Counted from the first letter of the stretch, positions 26,561 to 35,847 are shown. The stretch is 64,000 nucleotides of DNA from Tritonibacter mobilis (GCF_001681715.1 NZ_LNWY01000005.1:310001-374000), one strand, 5' to 3'. Numbers and translations are program-made. Notes: a model not told the origin generated them from the letters alone.

Positions 26561-27856
26561 GTGGCGCGCGCCCTCGTTCTTGGGGCCTATGGGCTGATTG
26601 GGTCGGCTTGCGCACGTGCACTTGTGGATGCGGGGTTTGATGTCACTGGCTTGGGGCGTTCAAGCCAGGCAGCACAGCGGTCCAGCTTGCCTGTGGATTG
26701 GGTTATCCGCGATATTGCGCAGCTAACGATTGTCGAATGGCAGGACCTTTTGGAGGGATGCGATGTCGTAGTGAACGCAGCTGGGGCATTGCAGGATGGT
26801 GCGCGGGATCGCCTAGAAGCCATTCATGTCACAGCGTTGAAGGCGCTGACCCGAGCGGCCGAGACGATGCCTCTGCGAGTGGTGCAAATCTCAGCCGCTG
26901 GCGTGGCGGAGGATGCCTCGACAGAGTTTTTCCGAAGTAAGGCACGTGGCGACGCAGTGATCAAACGCGGCCTCTCCGATTGGGTCATTCTGCGCCCGAC
27001 ATTGGTATTGGCGCCCGAGGCCTATGGTGGCACGGCGTTGTTGCGCGCGGCGGCGGCCATACCTTTGGTACAGCCCAAGGTGCTGCCGGATGCGATGATC
27101 CAGACGGTCTCGATCGAGGATGTGGCCTCGGCGGTGGTGAGAGCCGCCCGGAAAGAGATCGCAGCCGCAACCATTTTGGATTTGACGGAGGAGGGCACAC
27201 AGAGCCTTGCAACGCTAACCGAGACCATGCGGGACTGGCTCGGGGTATCGCCCCCGATCTTCAGTCCGACCCTACCGGACTGGGCGCTGCGGGCCATGTC
27301 ATCCTTAGCGGATTTGCTTGGGCAGTTGGGGTGGCGATCGCCACTGCGTCGCTCTGCCGTTCAGGTGTTGCGCGATGGGGTTCGCGGCGATCCCTCGAAC
27401 TGGGTGGCCACTGGCGGTTCCCCTTGCATGTCGCTGCACGAAACCCTGTCGCGCATGCCCGCAACCCGTCAGGATCACGTGTTCGCGCGGGTATATCTGG
27501 CGTTACCCCTCGCGATTGCGACGCTCTCTTTCTTTTGGGTTATATCTGGGCTGATCCCCTTTTTCGATCTCCCCGGAACGATTTCCATCCTTACTGACCG
27601 CAGTGCTCCTTCCTGGCTAAGCGCCCTCGCGGTGATTGGTGGGGCGGTACTCGACGTGGCATTGGGTATGGCAATCCTTTGGCGGCGATGGGCGGCGCGT
27701 GCTGCCATGGGCATGATCGCCCTGTCAGCTGCCTATGTCTTGGGGAGCCTCATTACAGCACCAGACCTTTGGCTCGACCCGCTTGGTCCGATGGTCAAAG
27801 TCCTGCCTGGCATGATGCTTGCAGGCTTTGTTGCGCTGGTTTTGGAGGACAGATGA
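26561..27856 (+). CDS. SDR-type NAD(P)-binding protein with C-terminal DoxX-like membrane domain
   Basis: 431 aa from GTG at 26561, two bases after the previous stop, with GGTAGAGG as ribosome-binding region; a longer frame would overlap the OmpA gene. The N-terminal extended SDR/NmrA-like fold has ALVLGAYGLIGSACARALVD, VVNAAGALQDGA, VVQISAAGVAEDAS and ILRPTLVLAPEAYGG. From about residue 310 there are four hydrophobic segments (VYLALPLAIATLSFFWVI, LAVIGGAVLDVALGMAI, AAYVLGSLI, LPGMMLAGFVALV) resembling DoxX_3. It is probably an inner-membrane oxidoreductase of unknown substrate, coupled to the DUF2269 gene by ATGA overlap. Confidence 0.85.
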   Translation: MARALVLGAYGLIGSACARALVDAGFDVTGLGRSSQAAQRSSLPVDWVIRDIAQLTIVEWQDLLEGCDVVVNAAGALQDGARDRLEAIHVTALKALTRAAETMPLRVVQISAAGVAEDASTEFFRSKARGDAVIKRGLSDWVILRPTLVLAPEAYGGTALLRAAAAIPLVQPKVLPDAMIQTVSIEDVASAVVRAARKEIAAATILDLTEEGTQSLATLTETMRDWLGVSPPIFSPTLPDWALRAMSSLADLLGQLGWRSPLRRSAVQVLRDGVRGDPSNWVATGGSPCMSLHETLSRMPATRQDHVFARVYLALPLAIATLSFFWVISGLIPFFDLPGTISILTDRSAPSWLSALAVIGGAVLDVALGMAILWRRWAARAAMGMIALSAAYVLGSLITAPDLWLDPLGPMVKVLPGMMLAGFVALVLEDR

Positions 27857-28320
27857 TCTACGAGTTGCTGCTGTTCCTGCACGTGCTTGGCGCCACAGTT
27901 CTGTTGGGCACCGGAGCAGGTATCGCCTTTTTTATGGTGATGTCACATCAAAGCAAGGATGCACGGCTGATCGCGCATGTCTCCGGTATCGTGGTCATTG
28001 CAGATACGGTGTTCACAGCAACGGCGGCGATTGCACAACCTGTTACCGGCTATCTGCTGGTACGAGAGGTTGGCTGGCCCCTGACAGAGGGCTGGGTCGC
28101 AGCCTCGCTTGGTCTGTATGTTTTTGTCGGATGCTTCTGGCTGCCGGTGGTCTGGATGCAACTGCGCATGCGCAATCTTGCACGCGCGGCGCGTGACAAT
28201 TCAGAACCACTTCCGGCAGCCTATTTCAGGCTCTATCGCTGGTGGTTTGCCTTTGGATTTCCGGCATTTGCTGCGGTGCTCGCCATTGTCTGGCTGATGC
28301 TGACAAAGCCTGTGTATTAG
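27853..28320 (+). CDS. DUF2269 family integral membrane protein
   Basis: 155 aa with four predicted membrane helices: YELLLFLHVLGATVLLGTGA, IVVIADTVFTATAAIAQPV, LGLYVFVGCFWLPVVW and FGFPAFAAVLAIVWLML. The HVLGA and GTGAG start and the membrane histidine fit DUF2269, small proteins found next to SDR-DoxX proteins. The start codon overlaps the SDR stop (ATGA), giving a two-gene unit. Function unknown; a redox partner or subunit of the SDR-DoxX protein is plausible but inferred. It converges with dxs. Confidence 0.82.
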   Translation: MIYELLLFLHVLGATVLLGTGAGIAFFMVMSHQSKDARLIAHVSGIVVIADTVFTATAAIAQPVTGYLLVREVGWPLTEGWVAASLGLYVFVGCFWLPVVWMQLRMRNLARAARDNSEPLPAAYFRLYRWWFAFGFPAFAAVLAIVWLMLTKPVY

Positions 28321-28337
28321 GTACAGGGCACACGCAG

Positions 28338-30266
28338 TTAGGCGCGTCGTTCATCGAGGCGCGCAACGCCCAGAACATCCAACACTTTGGCTTCGATATG
28401 TTCCGCGTTCATCGCGGCATTGTCGTACATATCTTTGGGGCTTGCCTGATCGATAAAGGTATCGGGCAGCACCATGGAGCGGAACTTCAGGCCCTCGTCA
28501 AACACGCCTTCATCAGAAAGCAACTGTGCCACATGAGAACCAAAACCACCGACCGCGCCTTCTTCGACCGTGATGAGAGCCTCGTGCTCGGCTGCTAGGT
28601 TCAAAATCATGTCGCGGTCTAGCGGTTTGGCAAAGCGCGCGTCGGCAATGGTCGGCGTGATGCCACGGGCCGCGAGTGCCTCGGCGGCTTTGCGCACTTC
28701 GCCAAGGCGGGTGCCAAAGGACAAGAGCGCAACGCGTTTACCGTTCTGAATCATCCGACCCTTGCCGATTTCCAATATCTCAGGCTGGTCTGGCATCTCT
28801 ACGCCTTCGCCTTCGCCACGGGGGTAGCGGAATGCGATGGGGCCGTCGTCATAGGCGGCGGCGGTTGCAACCATGTGCTTTAGCTCGGCTTCGTCTGCCG
28901 CGGCCATAACCACCATGCCGGGCAGGTTCGCCATAAACCCAATGTCAAACGCCCCTGCATGGGTGGCCCCATCGGCCCCGACCAAACCTGCACGGTCGAT
29001 CGCAAAACGCACAGGCAGACGCTGGATCGCAACGTCATGCACGACCTGATCGTAGCCGCGCTGCAGGAAGGTCGAATACATCGCACAGAACGGCTTCATC
29101 CCGCCCGCCGCCAGCGCGGCGGCAAAGGTCACGCCGTGCTGTTCTGCAATGCCCACGTCAAAGGTGCGTGAGGGATAGCGCTCCGCCATCAAGTTGAGGC
29201 CGGTGCCATCGGGCATCGCAGCGGTAACGGCGCAGATTTTGGAGTCCTGTGCGGCCAGTTCCGCCAGTGTTTTGCCAAAGATCGACGTGTAGGAAGGTGC
29301 GTTGGAGGGCGCTTTTTTCTGCTCCCCTGTCACCATGTCGAACTTTGCCGTCGCATGGCCTTTGTCGCGCGCCACTTCCGCCGGGCGGTAGCCTTTGCCC
29401 TTTTTGGTAACCGCGTGAATCAGGATCGGCCCGTTTGCGCGCGCTTTGACGGTGCGCAGAACCGGCAGAAGCTGGTCCATATCGTGACCATCAATGGGAC
29501 CAATATAGGAAAATCCCAGCGATTCGAACAAAGTACCGCCCATGGCCATGCCCTTCAGCATGTCCTTGGCGCGTTTGGCACCCTCGCGGAAAGGTTCCGG
29601 CAACAAAGACACCGCGCCCTTGGCTGCAGCTTTAAGGTCGTGAAACGGTGCCTCGGTATAAAGGCGGCTGAGATATGAAGAGAGCGCACCAACCGGTGGC
29701 GCAATCGACATCTCGTTGTCGTTGAGGATTACGATTAGCCGCTTGCCAAGGTGGCCCGCGTTATTCATCGCCTCAAACGCCATCCCCGCGCTCATGGCGC
29801 CATCGCCGATCACCGCAATCGCGTCGCCAAGTCCCTCTTCGGTGACGCCACCCAGATCACGGGCGACGGAAAACCCGAGCGCGGCAGAGATGGACGTGGA
29901 ACTATGCGCCGCACCAAAGGGATCAAAGGCACTCTCGGAGCGTTTGGTAAAGCCCGAAAGACCGTCCTTCATCCGCAGGGTGCGGATACGGTCACGACGC
30001 CCGGTCAGGATCTTGTGCGGATAGCACTGATGCGAGACGTCCCAGATCACCTTGTCTTTGGGCGTATCAAACACCGCATGAAGCGCCACTGTCAGTTCCA
30101 CAACGCCAAGGCCAGCCCCCAGATGTCCACCGGTGACGGAGACGGCAGAGATAGTCTCTTGCCGCAACTCATGCGCGACTTGCTCCAACTGCGCGTCAGA
30201 GAGACGTTTCAGATCCGCAGGCGATGCGATCTGATCAAGGAGCGGGGTCTGTGGCCGGTCGGTCAT
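28338..30266 (-). CDS. dxs: 1-deoxy-D-xylulose-5-phosphate synthase
   Basis: 642 aa. A thiamine-diphosphate enzyme joining pyruvate and glyceraldehyde 3-phosphate, the first step of the MEP isoprenoid pathway. Visible are [36 protein letters not shown], ThDP motif [20 protein letters not shown] ending in LNDNEMSI, central [18 protein letters not shown], and [19 protein letters not shown]. It is the last gene of the HDAC-xseB-ispA-dxs unit, 28 bp after ispA; pairing of ispA, xseB and dxs is common in proteobacteria. Confidence 0.98.
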   Translation of the reverse strand: MTDRPQTPLLDQIASPADLKRLSDAQLEQVAHELRQETISAVSVTGGHLGAGLGVVELTVALHAVFDTPKDKVIWDVSHQCYPHKILTGRRDRIRTLRMKDGLSGFTKRSESAFDPFGAAHSSTSISAALGFSVARDLGGVTEEGLGDAIAVIGDGAMSAGMAFEAMNNAGHLGKRLIVILNDNEMSIAPPVGALSSYLSRLYTEAPFHDLKAAAKGAVSLLPEPFREGAKRAKDMLKGMAMGGTLFESLGFSYIGPIDGHDMDQLLPVLRTVKARANGPILIHAVTKKGKGYRPAEVARDKGHATAKFDMVTGEQKKAPSNAPSYTSIFGKTLAELAAQDSKICAVTAAMPDGTGLNLMAERYPSRTFDVGIAEQHGVTFAAALAAGGMKPFCAMYSTFLQRGYDQVVHDVAIQRLPVRFAIDRAGLVGADGATHAGAFDIGFMANLPGMVVMAAADEAELKHMVATAAAYDDGPIAFRYPRGEGEGVEMPDQPEILEIGKGRMIQNGKRVALLSFGTRLGEVRKAAEALAARGITPTIADARFAKPLDRDMILNLAAEHEALITVEEGAVGGFGSHVAQLLSDEGVFDEGLKFRSMVLPDTFIDQASPKDMYDNAAMNAEHIEAKVLDVLGVARLDERRA

Positions 30267-30294
30267 GTGGGTCGTGGCTCCTTCGGGGCGCGAT

Positions 30295-31158
30295 TTAGCT
30301 GTCGCGCGAGATAACGAAGCGGGCGGCGTCCTTCAAGGTATCGCCTGCCGCGCCATATGGGGCAAGGGCAGCACAAGCCTGATCGGCCAGTTCCTGCGCG
30401 CGGCGTTTTGCGCCCTCCAGCCTAAGGAGCGACACGAAGGTGGCTTTGCCTGCGTCTTCGTCCTTGCGCACGGCTTTGCCTACGGTTGCAGCATCGCCCT
30501 CTATATCCAAGATGTCGTCGGCGATCTGAAAAGCCAGTCCCAATGCTTGGGCATAGTGACGCAGCGGTGCGGGGTCCGCACCTGCCAGCCGCGCACCGGC
30601 ACAGGCGGACCATTCGATCAGGCAGCCGGTCTTGCGCGCCTGAAGGGTGGTAATTTGTTCAAGTGTCAGCGGTGCCTCAGCCGTTTCTGCGGCGATGTCC
30701 AGCATCTGTCCGGAAACCATGCCGTCCTTGCCCGCAGCCTCTGCCATTGTGCGAATGAGGCTTATCGCATGGGGGCCGACTTCCTCACGCGCGAGGAGTT
30801 CGAACGCCTGTGTTTGCAGGCTATCGCCTGCCAGCACAGCGGTAGCTTCGTCCCACTTGCGATGCAAGGTGGGCCGGCCTCTGCGCAAATCATCATCGTC
30901 CATACAGGGCAGGTCATCATGCACCAGCGAGTAGGCGTGGATGCATTCAATTGCCAGCGCCGCCTCAAGTGCGGCCGTCTCGGGGACATCATGCAGCCGT
31001 GCGCTCTCGAGAACGAGGAAGCCACGCAGCATCTTGCCGCCACGCAAGGCATAAAGCATCGCTTGATGCAGCAGATCTGTCTGCGGCAAGCGGTGTTCCA
31101 TATGGATGGATATTCTCGTCTGCGCTTGCAATAGCGCAGCGGTAAACCCTGCCGTCAT
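30295..31158 (-). CDS. ispA: geranyl/farnesyl diphosphate synthase
   Basis: 287 aa. It condenses IPP with DMAPP and GPP to make farnesyl diphosphate for quinones, carotenoids and undecaprenyl phosphate. First Asp-rich motif [19 protein letters not shown] (DDx4D class with an insertion, as in bacterial FPPS); second motif [31 protein letters not shown] is the IPP-binding Lys/Arg region. It lies 6 bp after xseB and 28 bp before dxs, so it is co-transcribed. Confidence 0.96.
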   Translation of the reverse strand: MTAGFTAALLQAQTRISIHMEHRLPQTDLLHQAMLYALRGGKMLRGFLVLESARLHDVPETAALEAALAIECIHAYSLVHDDLPCMDDDDLRRGRPTLHRKWDEATAVLAGDSLQTQAFELLAREEVGPHAISLIRTMAEAAGKDGMVSGQMLDIAAETAEAPLTLEQITTLQARKTGCLIEWSACAGARLAGADPAPLRHYAQALGLAFQIADDILDIEGDAATVGKAVRKDEDAGKATFVSLLRLEGAKRRAQELADQACAALAPYGAAGDTLKDAARFVISRDS

Positions 31159-31164
31159 CTGATC

Positions 31165-31410
31165 TTATCCCGCGTCGAGCGGTTGAGTGCCGGATGGCTG
31201 ACCATTTGCGTCAAGCGTGATCGCGGCGACCTTCTCTTCGGCGCGCTTCAGCTCGTCCTCGCACCGCTTTTTGAGTGCAGCACCACGTTCGTAGAGCGCA
31301 ATGGACGCATCCAGAGCCACGTCACCGCGCTCCAGCTGATCGACGACGCGTTCCAACTCCTTCATCGCAGTTTCAAAGCTCATCTCTTCGACGGGGGTCT
31401 CGGTTGTCAT
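31165..31410 (-). CDS. xseB: exodeoxyribonuclease VII small subunit
   Basis: 81 aa, a typical length. SFETAMKELERVVDQLERGD and LDASIALYERGAALKKRCED are the conserved helical XseB core; the C-terminus is variable. With XseA (not in this window) it degrades single-stranded DNA. Its ATG overlaps the HDAC stop (ATGA), and it is followed immediately by ispA, the widely conserved xseB-ispA-dxs order. Confidence 0.95.
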   Translation of the reverse strand: MTTETPVEEMSFETAMKELERVVDQLERGDVALDASIALYERGAALKKRCEDELKRAEEKVAAITLDANGQPSGTQPLDAG

Positions 31411-32333
31411 GTCGCGGCCTTTATCAATTCTTCCACATGCGCCTTGGCGGCGTCGGCTAGCGCGTTCAGATCATATCCGCCTTCCAAAGTCGAGACGATA
31501 CGACCTTGGCACAGCTCTTGAGCAAGCGCGCAAAGTTCTGCGGTGAGCCAACGAAAATCGTCTGTTTCCCAGTTAAGCTGTGCCAGCGAATCGTCTTTAT
31601 GCGCATCAAATCCGGCCGACAGAATGATAAGTTCTGGTTTGAACGCTCTCAGACGAGGAAAGGCCTGCTCAGTGTAAGCGTTTCTCATTGTCGCGCCGGT
31701 GCTTTCGGGCGGCAGCGGTAGGTTCATAACATTGCCGTAAGCACCGTCTTCTTCCGCATGCCCACTACCGGGCCAAAGCGGCATTTGTTGTGAACTGATG
31801 GCCAATGCCCGCCGCTCATCCCAGAGCAGGTCTTGTGTGCCGTTGCCGTGATGTACGTCGAAATCCACCACTGCGACCCGGCGTAGATTATGGTGGTCAA
31901 GCGCGTGTTTCGCCGCCAGCGCTGCGTTGCCCAACAGGCAAAACCCCATTGGTGTATCCGTTTCTGCGTGATGACCGGGCGGTCGCGTCGCGCAAAAGGC
32001 GTTACGGACCTCGCCGGATAAAACCAGATCTACCGCACGGACTACCGCGCCTGCCGCGCGAAAGGCCGCATCCAGTGTCCCGGGCGACATCCATGTGTCC
32101 GCGTCGAGCTCTTTGCGGCCCTCGCTAGGCAAGGTGCGGCGAAGGTCTGCAAGGTAACTTGCAGGATGGATGCGCAAGATATCGTCTTCGGCCGCCATCG
32201 GTGCAGACACGCGTTTCAGGTCGAGCGCTTCAAGCGCGTGTAGCACATGTACCAATCGAGCGATCTGTTCTGGATGACCGGGCGGTGTCTCGTGAGTGAG
32301 ACAATCCGCGTGGGTTATGAATGCGGTGGCCAT
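31407..32333 (-). CDS. histone deacetylase family protein (acetoin utilization / acetylpolyamine amidohydrolase-like)
   Basis: 308 aa, a zinc amidohydrolase fold of the HDAC superfamily. Key residues: His-Glu region RPPGHHAETDTPMGFCLLGN with the catalytic His pair, VVDFDVHHGNGTQDLLW with zinc-binding Asp and His, and LSAGFDAHKDDSLAQLNW with another zinc ligand. Bacterial members deacetylate small molecules, polyamines or proteins; the substrate here is unknown. The ATG is preceded by AAAGGAGAG. It heads the xseB-ispA-dxs operon by a 4-bp overlap, a frequent arrangement in alphaproteobacteria. Confidence 0.9.
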   Translation of the reverse strand: MATAFITHADCLTHETPPGHPEQIARLVHVLHALEALDLKRVSAPMAAEDDILRIHPASYLADLRRTLPSEGRKELDADTWMSPGTLDAAFRAAGAVVRAVDLVLSGEVRNAFCATRPPGHHAETDTPMGFCLLGNAALAAKHALDHHNLRRVAVVDFDVHHGNGTQDLLWDERRALAISSQQMPLWPGSGHAEEDGAYGNVMNLPLPPESTGATMRNAYTEQAFPRLRAFKPELIILSAGFDAHKDDSLAQLNWETDDFRWLTAELCALAQELCQGRIVSTLEGGYDLNALADAAKAHVEELIKAAT

Positions 32334-32454
32334 GACATCTCTCCTTTGTTGGAGGGGCGATCTCCCGCCACTGGGCGCATTTCAAGGGGGATGCCGTTAA
32401 AGCTCCTTCAGACTGCATAAGGCAAGATCAAGACAGCTTAGGTCCCGATCTACC

Positions 32455-33156
32455 TCAGTCCGGTGCCAGCATATAACCTGCACCGCGCACGGTTTGCAGG
32501 TATTGTGGCTGCTTTGGGTTCGGCTCGATTTTGCGCCGCAGCCGCGTGATTTGAACATCGACCGCACGCTCCTGCGCTTGGCCTCGGTCACGCCCCAGAT
32601 CCTCAACCAGCTTGGCGCGGCTTACTGCTTCACCGGGTTGCGAGGAAAATATCTTCATCAATTGAACCTCGGTGGAGGTGAGCCGGATCAGATCCTCGCC
32701 CTGCCACATCTCGCCTCGGTCAATATCATACCGGATAGCACCCAATTGCAGGAATTTCGGGGTGATATCTTCGGGCTGACTCTCGGGCATGCGCCTCAGG
32801 ATTGCATTGATACGGAGCAGGAGTTCTTTGGGCTCAAAGGGTTTTGGCAAATAATCATCCGCGCCAGCCTCAAGCCCTTTAATCCGATCATCCGTCTCGC
32901 CACGTGCGGTCAGCAACAGGATCGGTGTCGTCATCGTTTCGCGCAGCGCGGCGGTGAGGGATAGCCCATCCTCACCCGGCATCATCACATCCAACACGAT
33001 CAGATCAAAATCCAACCCGGAAAGCACCCGCCTTGCATGTGCCGCATCGCGCGCGGCAGTCACTAGAAACCCGGCCCGGATCAGGAATTTTTTCAAAAGA
33101 TCGCGGATGCGTTCGTCATCATCGACGATCAGAAGATGCAGATCATTATGGTTCAT
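32455..33156 (-). CDS. petR: OmpR-family response regulator, PetR-like
   Basis: 233 aa. Receiver domain with LLIVDDDERIRDLLKKFL, phospho-Asp in VLDVMMPGEDGLSL, Thr/Ser in LLTARGETDDRI and Lys in DDYLPKPFEPKELL. The winged-helix DNA-binding domain follows (LIRLTSTEVQLMKIFSSQPG, AQERAVDVQITRLRRKIE, RGAGYML). It overlaps the upstream MarR gene by 4 bp. The MarR-OmpR pair without a histidine kinase matches PetP-PetR of Rhodobacter capsulatus, needed there for cytochrome bc1 synthesis; that identity is inferred from order and family, and petABC is not next to it here. Confidence 0.85.
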   Translation of the reverse strand: MNHNDLHLLIVDDDERIRDLLKKFLIRAGFLVTAARDAAHARRVLSGLDFDLIVLDVMMPGEDGLSLTAALRETMTTPILLLTARGETDDRIKGLEAGADDYLPKPFEPKELLLRINAILRRMPESQPEDITPKFLQLGAIRYDIDRGEMWQGEDLIRLTSTEVQLMKIFSSQPGEAVSRAKLVEDLGRDRGQAQERAVDVQITRLRRKIEPNPKQPQYLQTVRGAGYMLAPD

Positions 33157-33665
33157 TGTGACCTCTCCCGCAGATCGGCATAGGCACGACGCATGTCCGC
33201 ATCCATCATGGCTTCGAGTACTTTTTTAAACCCTTGAACGGCTTCTGGACCCGCTTGTTTGTAAGCGGCCCGCATACGCACGCGCTGGGCGTCGGAGAGA
33301 CGTTGCTCCAGATCCACTCCGCGTTCTGTCAGATATAGATTGCGTTCCCGTTTATCGAGCGTTCCAACCCGGCTGTCGACCAGTCCATCCTCAACCAACG
33401 CACGAAGCACGCGGTTCAGGGATTGTTTGGTGACCCCAAGGATGCTGAGGAGATTGTTGACCGTCGTGCCCGGAGAGCGGTTGATAAAATGCAGTGCCCG
33501 GTGATGCGCCCGCCCGTAGGCCAGATCTGCGAGGATACGGTCAGGGTCAGCAGTAAAGCCCTGATAGGCAAAGAACATCGCCTCAATCCCTTGGCGCAAC
33601 TGCTCATCTGTCAGAAACAGGAGGCTCTCACCGCCAAACCCTGCTCCGGAACGCCCGTCAGACAT
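33153..33665 (-). CDS. petP: MarR-family regulator, PetP-like
   Basis: 170 aa, MarR winged helix: TVNNLLSILGVTKQSLNRVL is the recognition helix, LVDSRVGTLDKRERNLYLT the wing, and the C-terminal helices continue to a basic end. It has an N-terminal extension with SGAGFGGESLLFLTDEQLRQ. It is translationally coupled to the OmpR regulator gene, which is why PetP is the likely identity. AAAGGAGAGG precedes the ATG. A CRP/FNR-like motif sits in the divergent region with ilvE. Confidence 0.8.
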   Translation of the reverse strand: MSDGRSGAGFGGESLLFLTDEQLRQGIEAMFFAYQGFTADPDRILADLAYGRAHHRALHFINRSPGTTVNNLLSILGVTKQSLNRVLRALVEDGLVDSRVGTLDKRERNLYLTERGVDLEQRLSDAQRVRMRAAYKQAGPEAVQGFKKVLEAMMDADMRRAYADLRERSQ

Positions 33666-33759
33666 TATCGCCTCTCCTTTGTTTTGCGGGCCAGTTTATG
33701 TCAGCATTATTGACATTCCAAGACCCGAGATGTACCGAGTGACGAGTTTGGCGCAATTA

Positions 33760-33775
33760 TGTGAATGAAATCACG
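33760..33775. promoter_or_regulatory. candidate CRP/FNR-family operator between petP-like gene and ilvE
   Basis: TGTGA-N6-TCACG fits the CRP half-site pattern (TGTGA-N6-TCACA). It is itself flanked by an outer inverted repeat GCGCAA (33751-33756) / TTGCGC (33781-33786). It lies 51 bp before the ilvE ATG and 95 bp from the divergent start. Matching regulator not identified. Confidence 0.4.
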
Positions 33776-33825
33776 TTATGTTGCGCAATAACCGAAAATA
33801 ATACGGCGCTGAAAAGGAATGCGGA

Positions 33826-34692
33826 ATGGCTGGATATGATGACCGCGAAGGTCTGATCTGGATGGATGGCGAATTGGTGAACTGGCGCGATGCCAAGGTC
33901 CACATCCTGACGCATGCAATGCATTATGCTTCCTCTGTGTTTGAAGGTGAACGCGCCTACAATGGCAAGATCTTCAAAAGCCGCGCGCATTCCGAACGCC
34001 TGATTGCGTCAGCAGAGGCGCTGGATATGCCGATGCCTTACTCGGTGGATGATATCGAGAAAGCCAAGGAAGAGACCTTGAAAGCATCGGGTCTTCAGGA
34101 TGCCTATGTGCGCGCCGTCGTCTGGCGTGGTTCGGGTGAGGACATGGGCGTTGCGTCAGCGAAAAACCCGGTCCGGATGGCGGTCGCTGTCTGGGGGTGG
34201 GGAGCCTATTACGGCGATGCCAAAATGCAGGGAGCAAAGCTCGATATCGCGGAGTTCAAACGCCCCTCTCCTGAAACTATCCCGGTGCATGCCAAGGCGG
34301 CGGGTCTTTACATGATCTGCACGATCTCCAAGCACAAAGCAGAAGCCAAAGGCTGCTCTGACGCGTTGTTTATGGACTATCGCGGCTATGTCGCCGAGGC
34401 GACTGGGGCGAATATCTTCTTCGTAAAAGATGGCGAGGTACATACGCCGAAACCGGATTGCTTCCTCAACGGTATCACCCGACAAACTGTGATCCAGATG
34501 CTCAAGGAAAAGGGCATCACCGTACATGAGCGCCATATCATGCCCGAAGAAATGGATGGATTTGAACAGTGCTGGCTGACCGGTACTGCCGCCGAAGTGA
34601 CACCTGTGGGTGAAATCGGCCCCTATAAATTCGAGGTTGGCCAGATGACCCGTGAAATTGCCAAGGAATACGAGGCGCTGGTCCGCAGCTGA
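33826..34692 (+). CDS. ilvE: branched-chain amino acid aminotransferase
   Basis: 288 aa, PLP fold type IV. It transaminates leucine, isoleucine and valine. Visible are HAMHYASSVFEGERAY at the start, the PLP Lys region HAKAAGLYMICTISKHKAEA, DALFMDYRGYVAEATGANIF, NGITRQTVIQMLKEKGI and ECWLTGTAAEVTPVGEIG-like sequence (here QCWLTGTAAEVTPVGEIG). The ATG follows AAAGGAATGCGG. A single gene, closed by a terminator right after the stop and divergent from petP-like. Confidence 0.95.
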   Translation: MAGYDDREGLIWMDGELVNWRDAKVHILTHAMHYASSVFEGERAYNGKIFKSRAHSERLIASAEALDMPMPYSVDDIEKAKEETLKASGLQDAYVRAVVWRGSGEDMGVASAKNPVRMAVAVWGWGAYYGDAKMQGAKLDIAEFKRPSPETIPVHAKAAGLYMICTISKHKAEAKGCSDALFMDYRGYVAEATGANIFFVKDGEVHTPKPDCFLNGITRQTVIQMLKEKGITVHERHIMPEEMDGFEQCWLTGTAAEVTPVGEIGPYKFEVGQMTREIAKEYEALVRS

Positions 34693-34715
34693 CACAATTC
34701 TGGCTATTAAAATGC

Positions 34716-34746
34716 AAAAGCGCGGGACAGATGCCCCGCGCTTTTT
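34716..34746 (+). terminator. intrinsic terminator of ilvE
   Basis: AAAAGCGCGGG / CCCCGCGCTTTT with loop ACAGATG, followed by T, 24 bp after the stop. Confidence 0.9.
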
Positions 34747-34871
34747 CTGTACGAGCACCTCCGGTGCCGTTGGGCGCTTGTCGCCCCTTCAGCTTTTCTC
34801 AAATATCTCGGAGCGCGAGGCAGAGCTTCGCATCTCTGATCAAACCAGTGCGCCGCAGGCGCTCCGCTGGA

Positions 34872-35300
34872 TCACGCGATTTCTGTAGTGACGTCGACGT
34901 TGCCCCGCACAGAATTGGAATAGGGGCAGATTTTATGTCCGGCTTCAGTCAGGCGCTCGGCGGCCTCTTTGTCCACACCGGGAAGTGTCACTTTCAAGTG
35001 GACCTTGAGGCCAAAGCCACCAGCTTCACGCGGGCCAATTCCAACTGCGGTTTCGACTTCGACGTTGTCCGGAACTTTCGGTAGGCTATCGTCTTGGGTT
35101 GTCGCAAACTTCATCGCGCCGATGTAGCAGGCGGAATACCCGGCGGCAAAGAGTTGCTCTGGGTTGTAGCCTTTGCCATCGCCTCCCATTTCTGTGGGCG
35201 GGGCGAGATCAAGAACTAGATCGGTGCCAGCTACTTTGGCTTGACCATCGCGGCCTCCGGTGGCGGAGGCATGGGCGGTGTAAACGGGGGATACGGACAT
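34872..35300 (-). CDS. ohr: organic hydroperoxide resistance protein Ohr
   Basis: 142 aa, Ohr/OsmC fold. It is a thiol peroxidase that reduces organic hydroperoxides using lipoyl groups. Both catalytic cysteines are present: LFAAGYSACYIGAMKF and GHKICPYSNSVRGNVDV. The N-terminal VYTAHASATGGRDGQ is also characteristic. It is divergent from an OhrR-type MarR gene with a palindrome between them, the classical OhrR-Ohr circuit. Short gene with a terminator-rich flank on the ilvE side. Confidence 0.96.
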   Translation of the reverse strand: MSVSPVYTAHASATGGRDGQAKVAGTDLVLDLAPPTEMGGDGKGYNPEQLFAAGYSACYIGAMKFATTQDDSLPKVPDNVEVETAVGIGPREAGGFGLKVHLKVTLPGVDKEAAERLTEAGHKICPYSNSVRGNVDVTTEIA

Positions 35301-35326
35301 GTTCGGCTCCTTTTGTCGTGGGCGAT

Positions 35327-35344
35327 TATATCGTGTGCGATATA
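35327..35344. promoter_or_regulatory. OhrR operator palindrome
   Basis: TATATCG-TGTG-CGATATA is an 18-bp inverted repeat with perfect 7-bp arms, 27 bp upstream of the ohr start and 66 bp from ohrR. A second related cluster, CGATTGCATCG, is at about 35378-35388 nearer ohrR. Both share ATCG/CGAT half-sites. OhrR sites in other bacteria are AT-rich palindromes placed similarly. Confidence 0.6.
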
Positions 35345-35409
35345 CTTGGGTGCCCCAAGCAGAAAGTCAACCGCTTGCGATTGCATCGTGCGAGATCTAA
35401 ATTTCCCAC

Positions 35410-35841
35410 ATGGATAGACCTTTGAAAATCGATGAGCTTTTGTGCTTCTCCGTTTATTCGGTGAACCATGCGATCTCGCGCCTCTATCGTCCGCTGCTGG
35501 CCCCGTTGGGGCTGACCTATCCACAATATCTAGTACTGGTCGCGCTGTGGGACAGGGACCACCGTCGGGTCAGCGATCTGGGAGCAGAGTTGCAACTGGA
35601 TACGAATACACTGACCCCGTTGCTCAAACGTATGGAGACTGCCGGACTGCTCACACGCCAGCGCAACCCAGAAGATGAACGCAGCCTGATTGTAACGCTC
35701 ACAGAAAACGGGCGAGTGTTGGAGCATAAAGCTACTGAGCTTACGGCATGTGTGTTGGAGGCAATGGGAGGGGATATTGAGGAACTCTCGGCTTTGCGCG
35801 ATCAACTGCACGCACTGCGCGACAAGCTGGAGCAAAGGTAA
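35410..35841 (+). CDS. ohrR: OhrR, MarR-family organic peroxide sensor
   Basis: 143 aa. DELLCFSVYSVNHAISRLYR carries the conserved N-terminal Cys of OhrR, whose oxidation releases DNA. HTH region: RVSDLGAELQLDTNTLTPLL; wing: LTRQRNPEDERSLIVTL. It should repress ohr and itself in the absence of organic hydroperoxides. Divergent from ohr, with the palindromic operator between. It ends 6 bp before the stop of the DMT gene, a convergent arrangement. Confidence 0.93.
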   Translation: MDRPLKIDELLCFSVYSVNHAISRLYRPLLAPLGLTYPQYLVLVALWDRDHRRVSDLGAELQLDTNTLTPLLKRMETAGLLTRQRNPEDERSLIVTLTENGRVLEHKATELTACVLEAMGGDIEELSALRDQLHALRDKLEQR

Positions 35842-35847
35842 CCTGAC

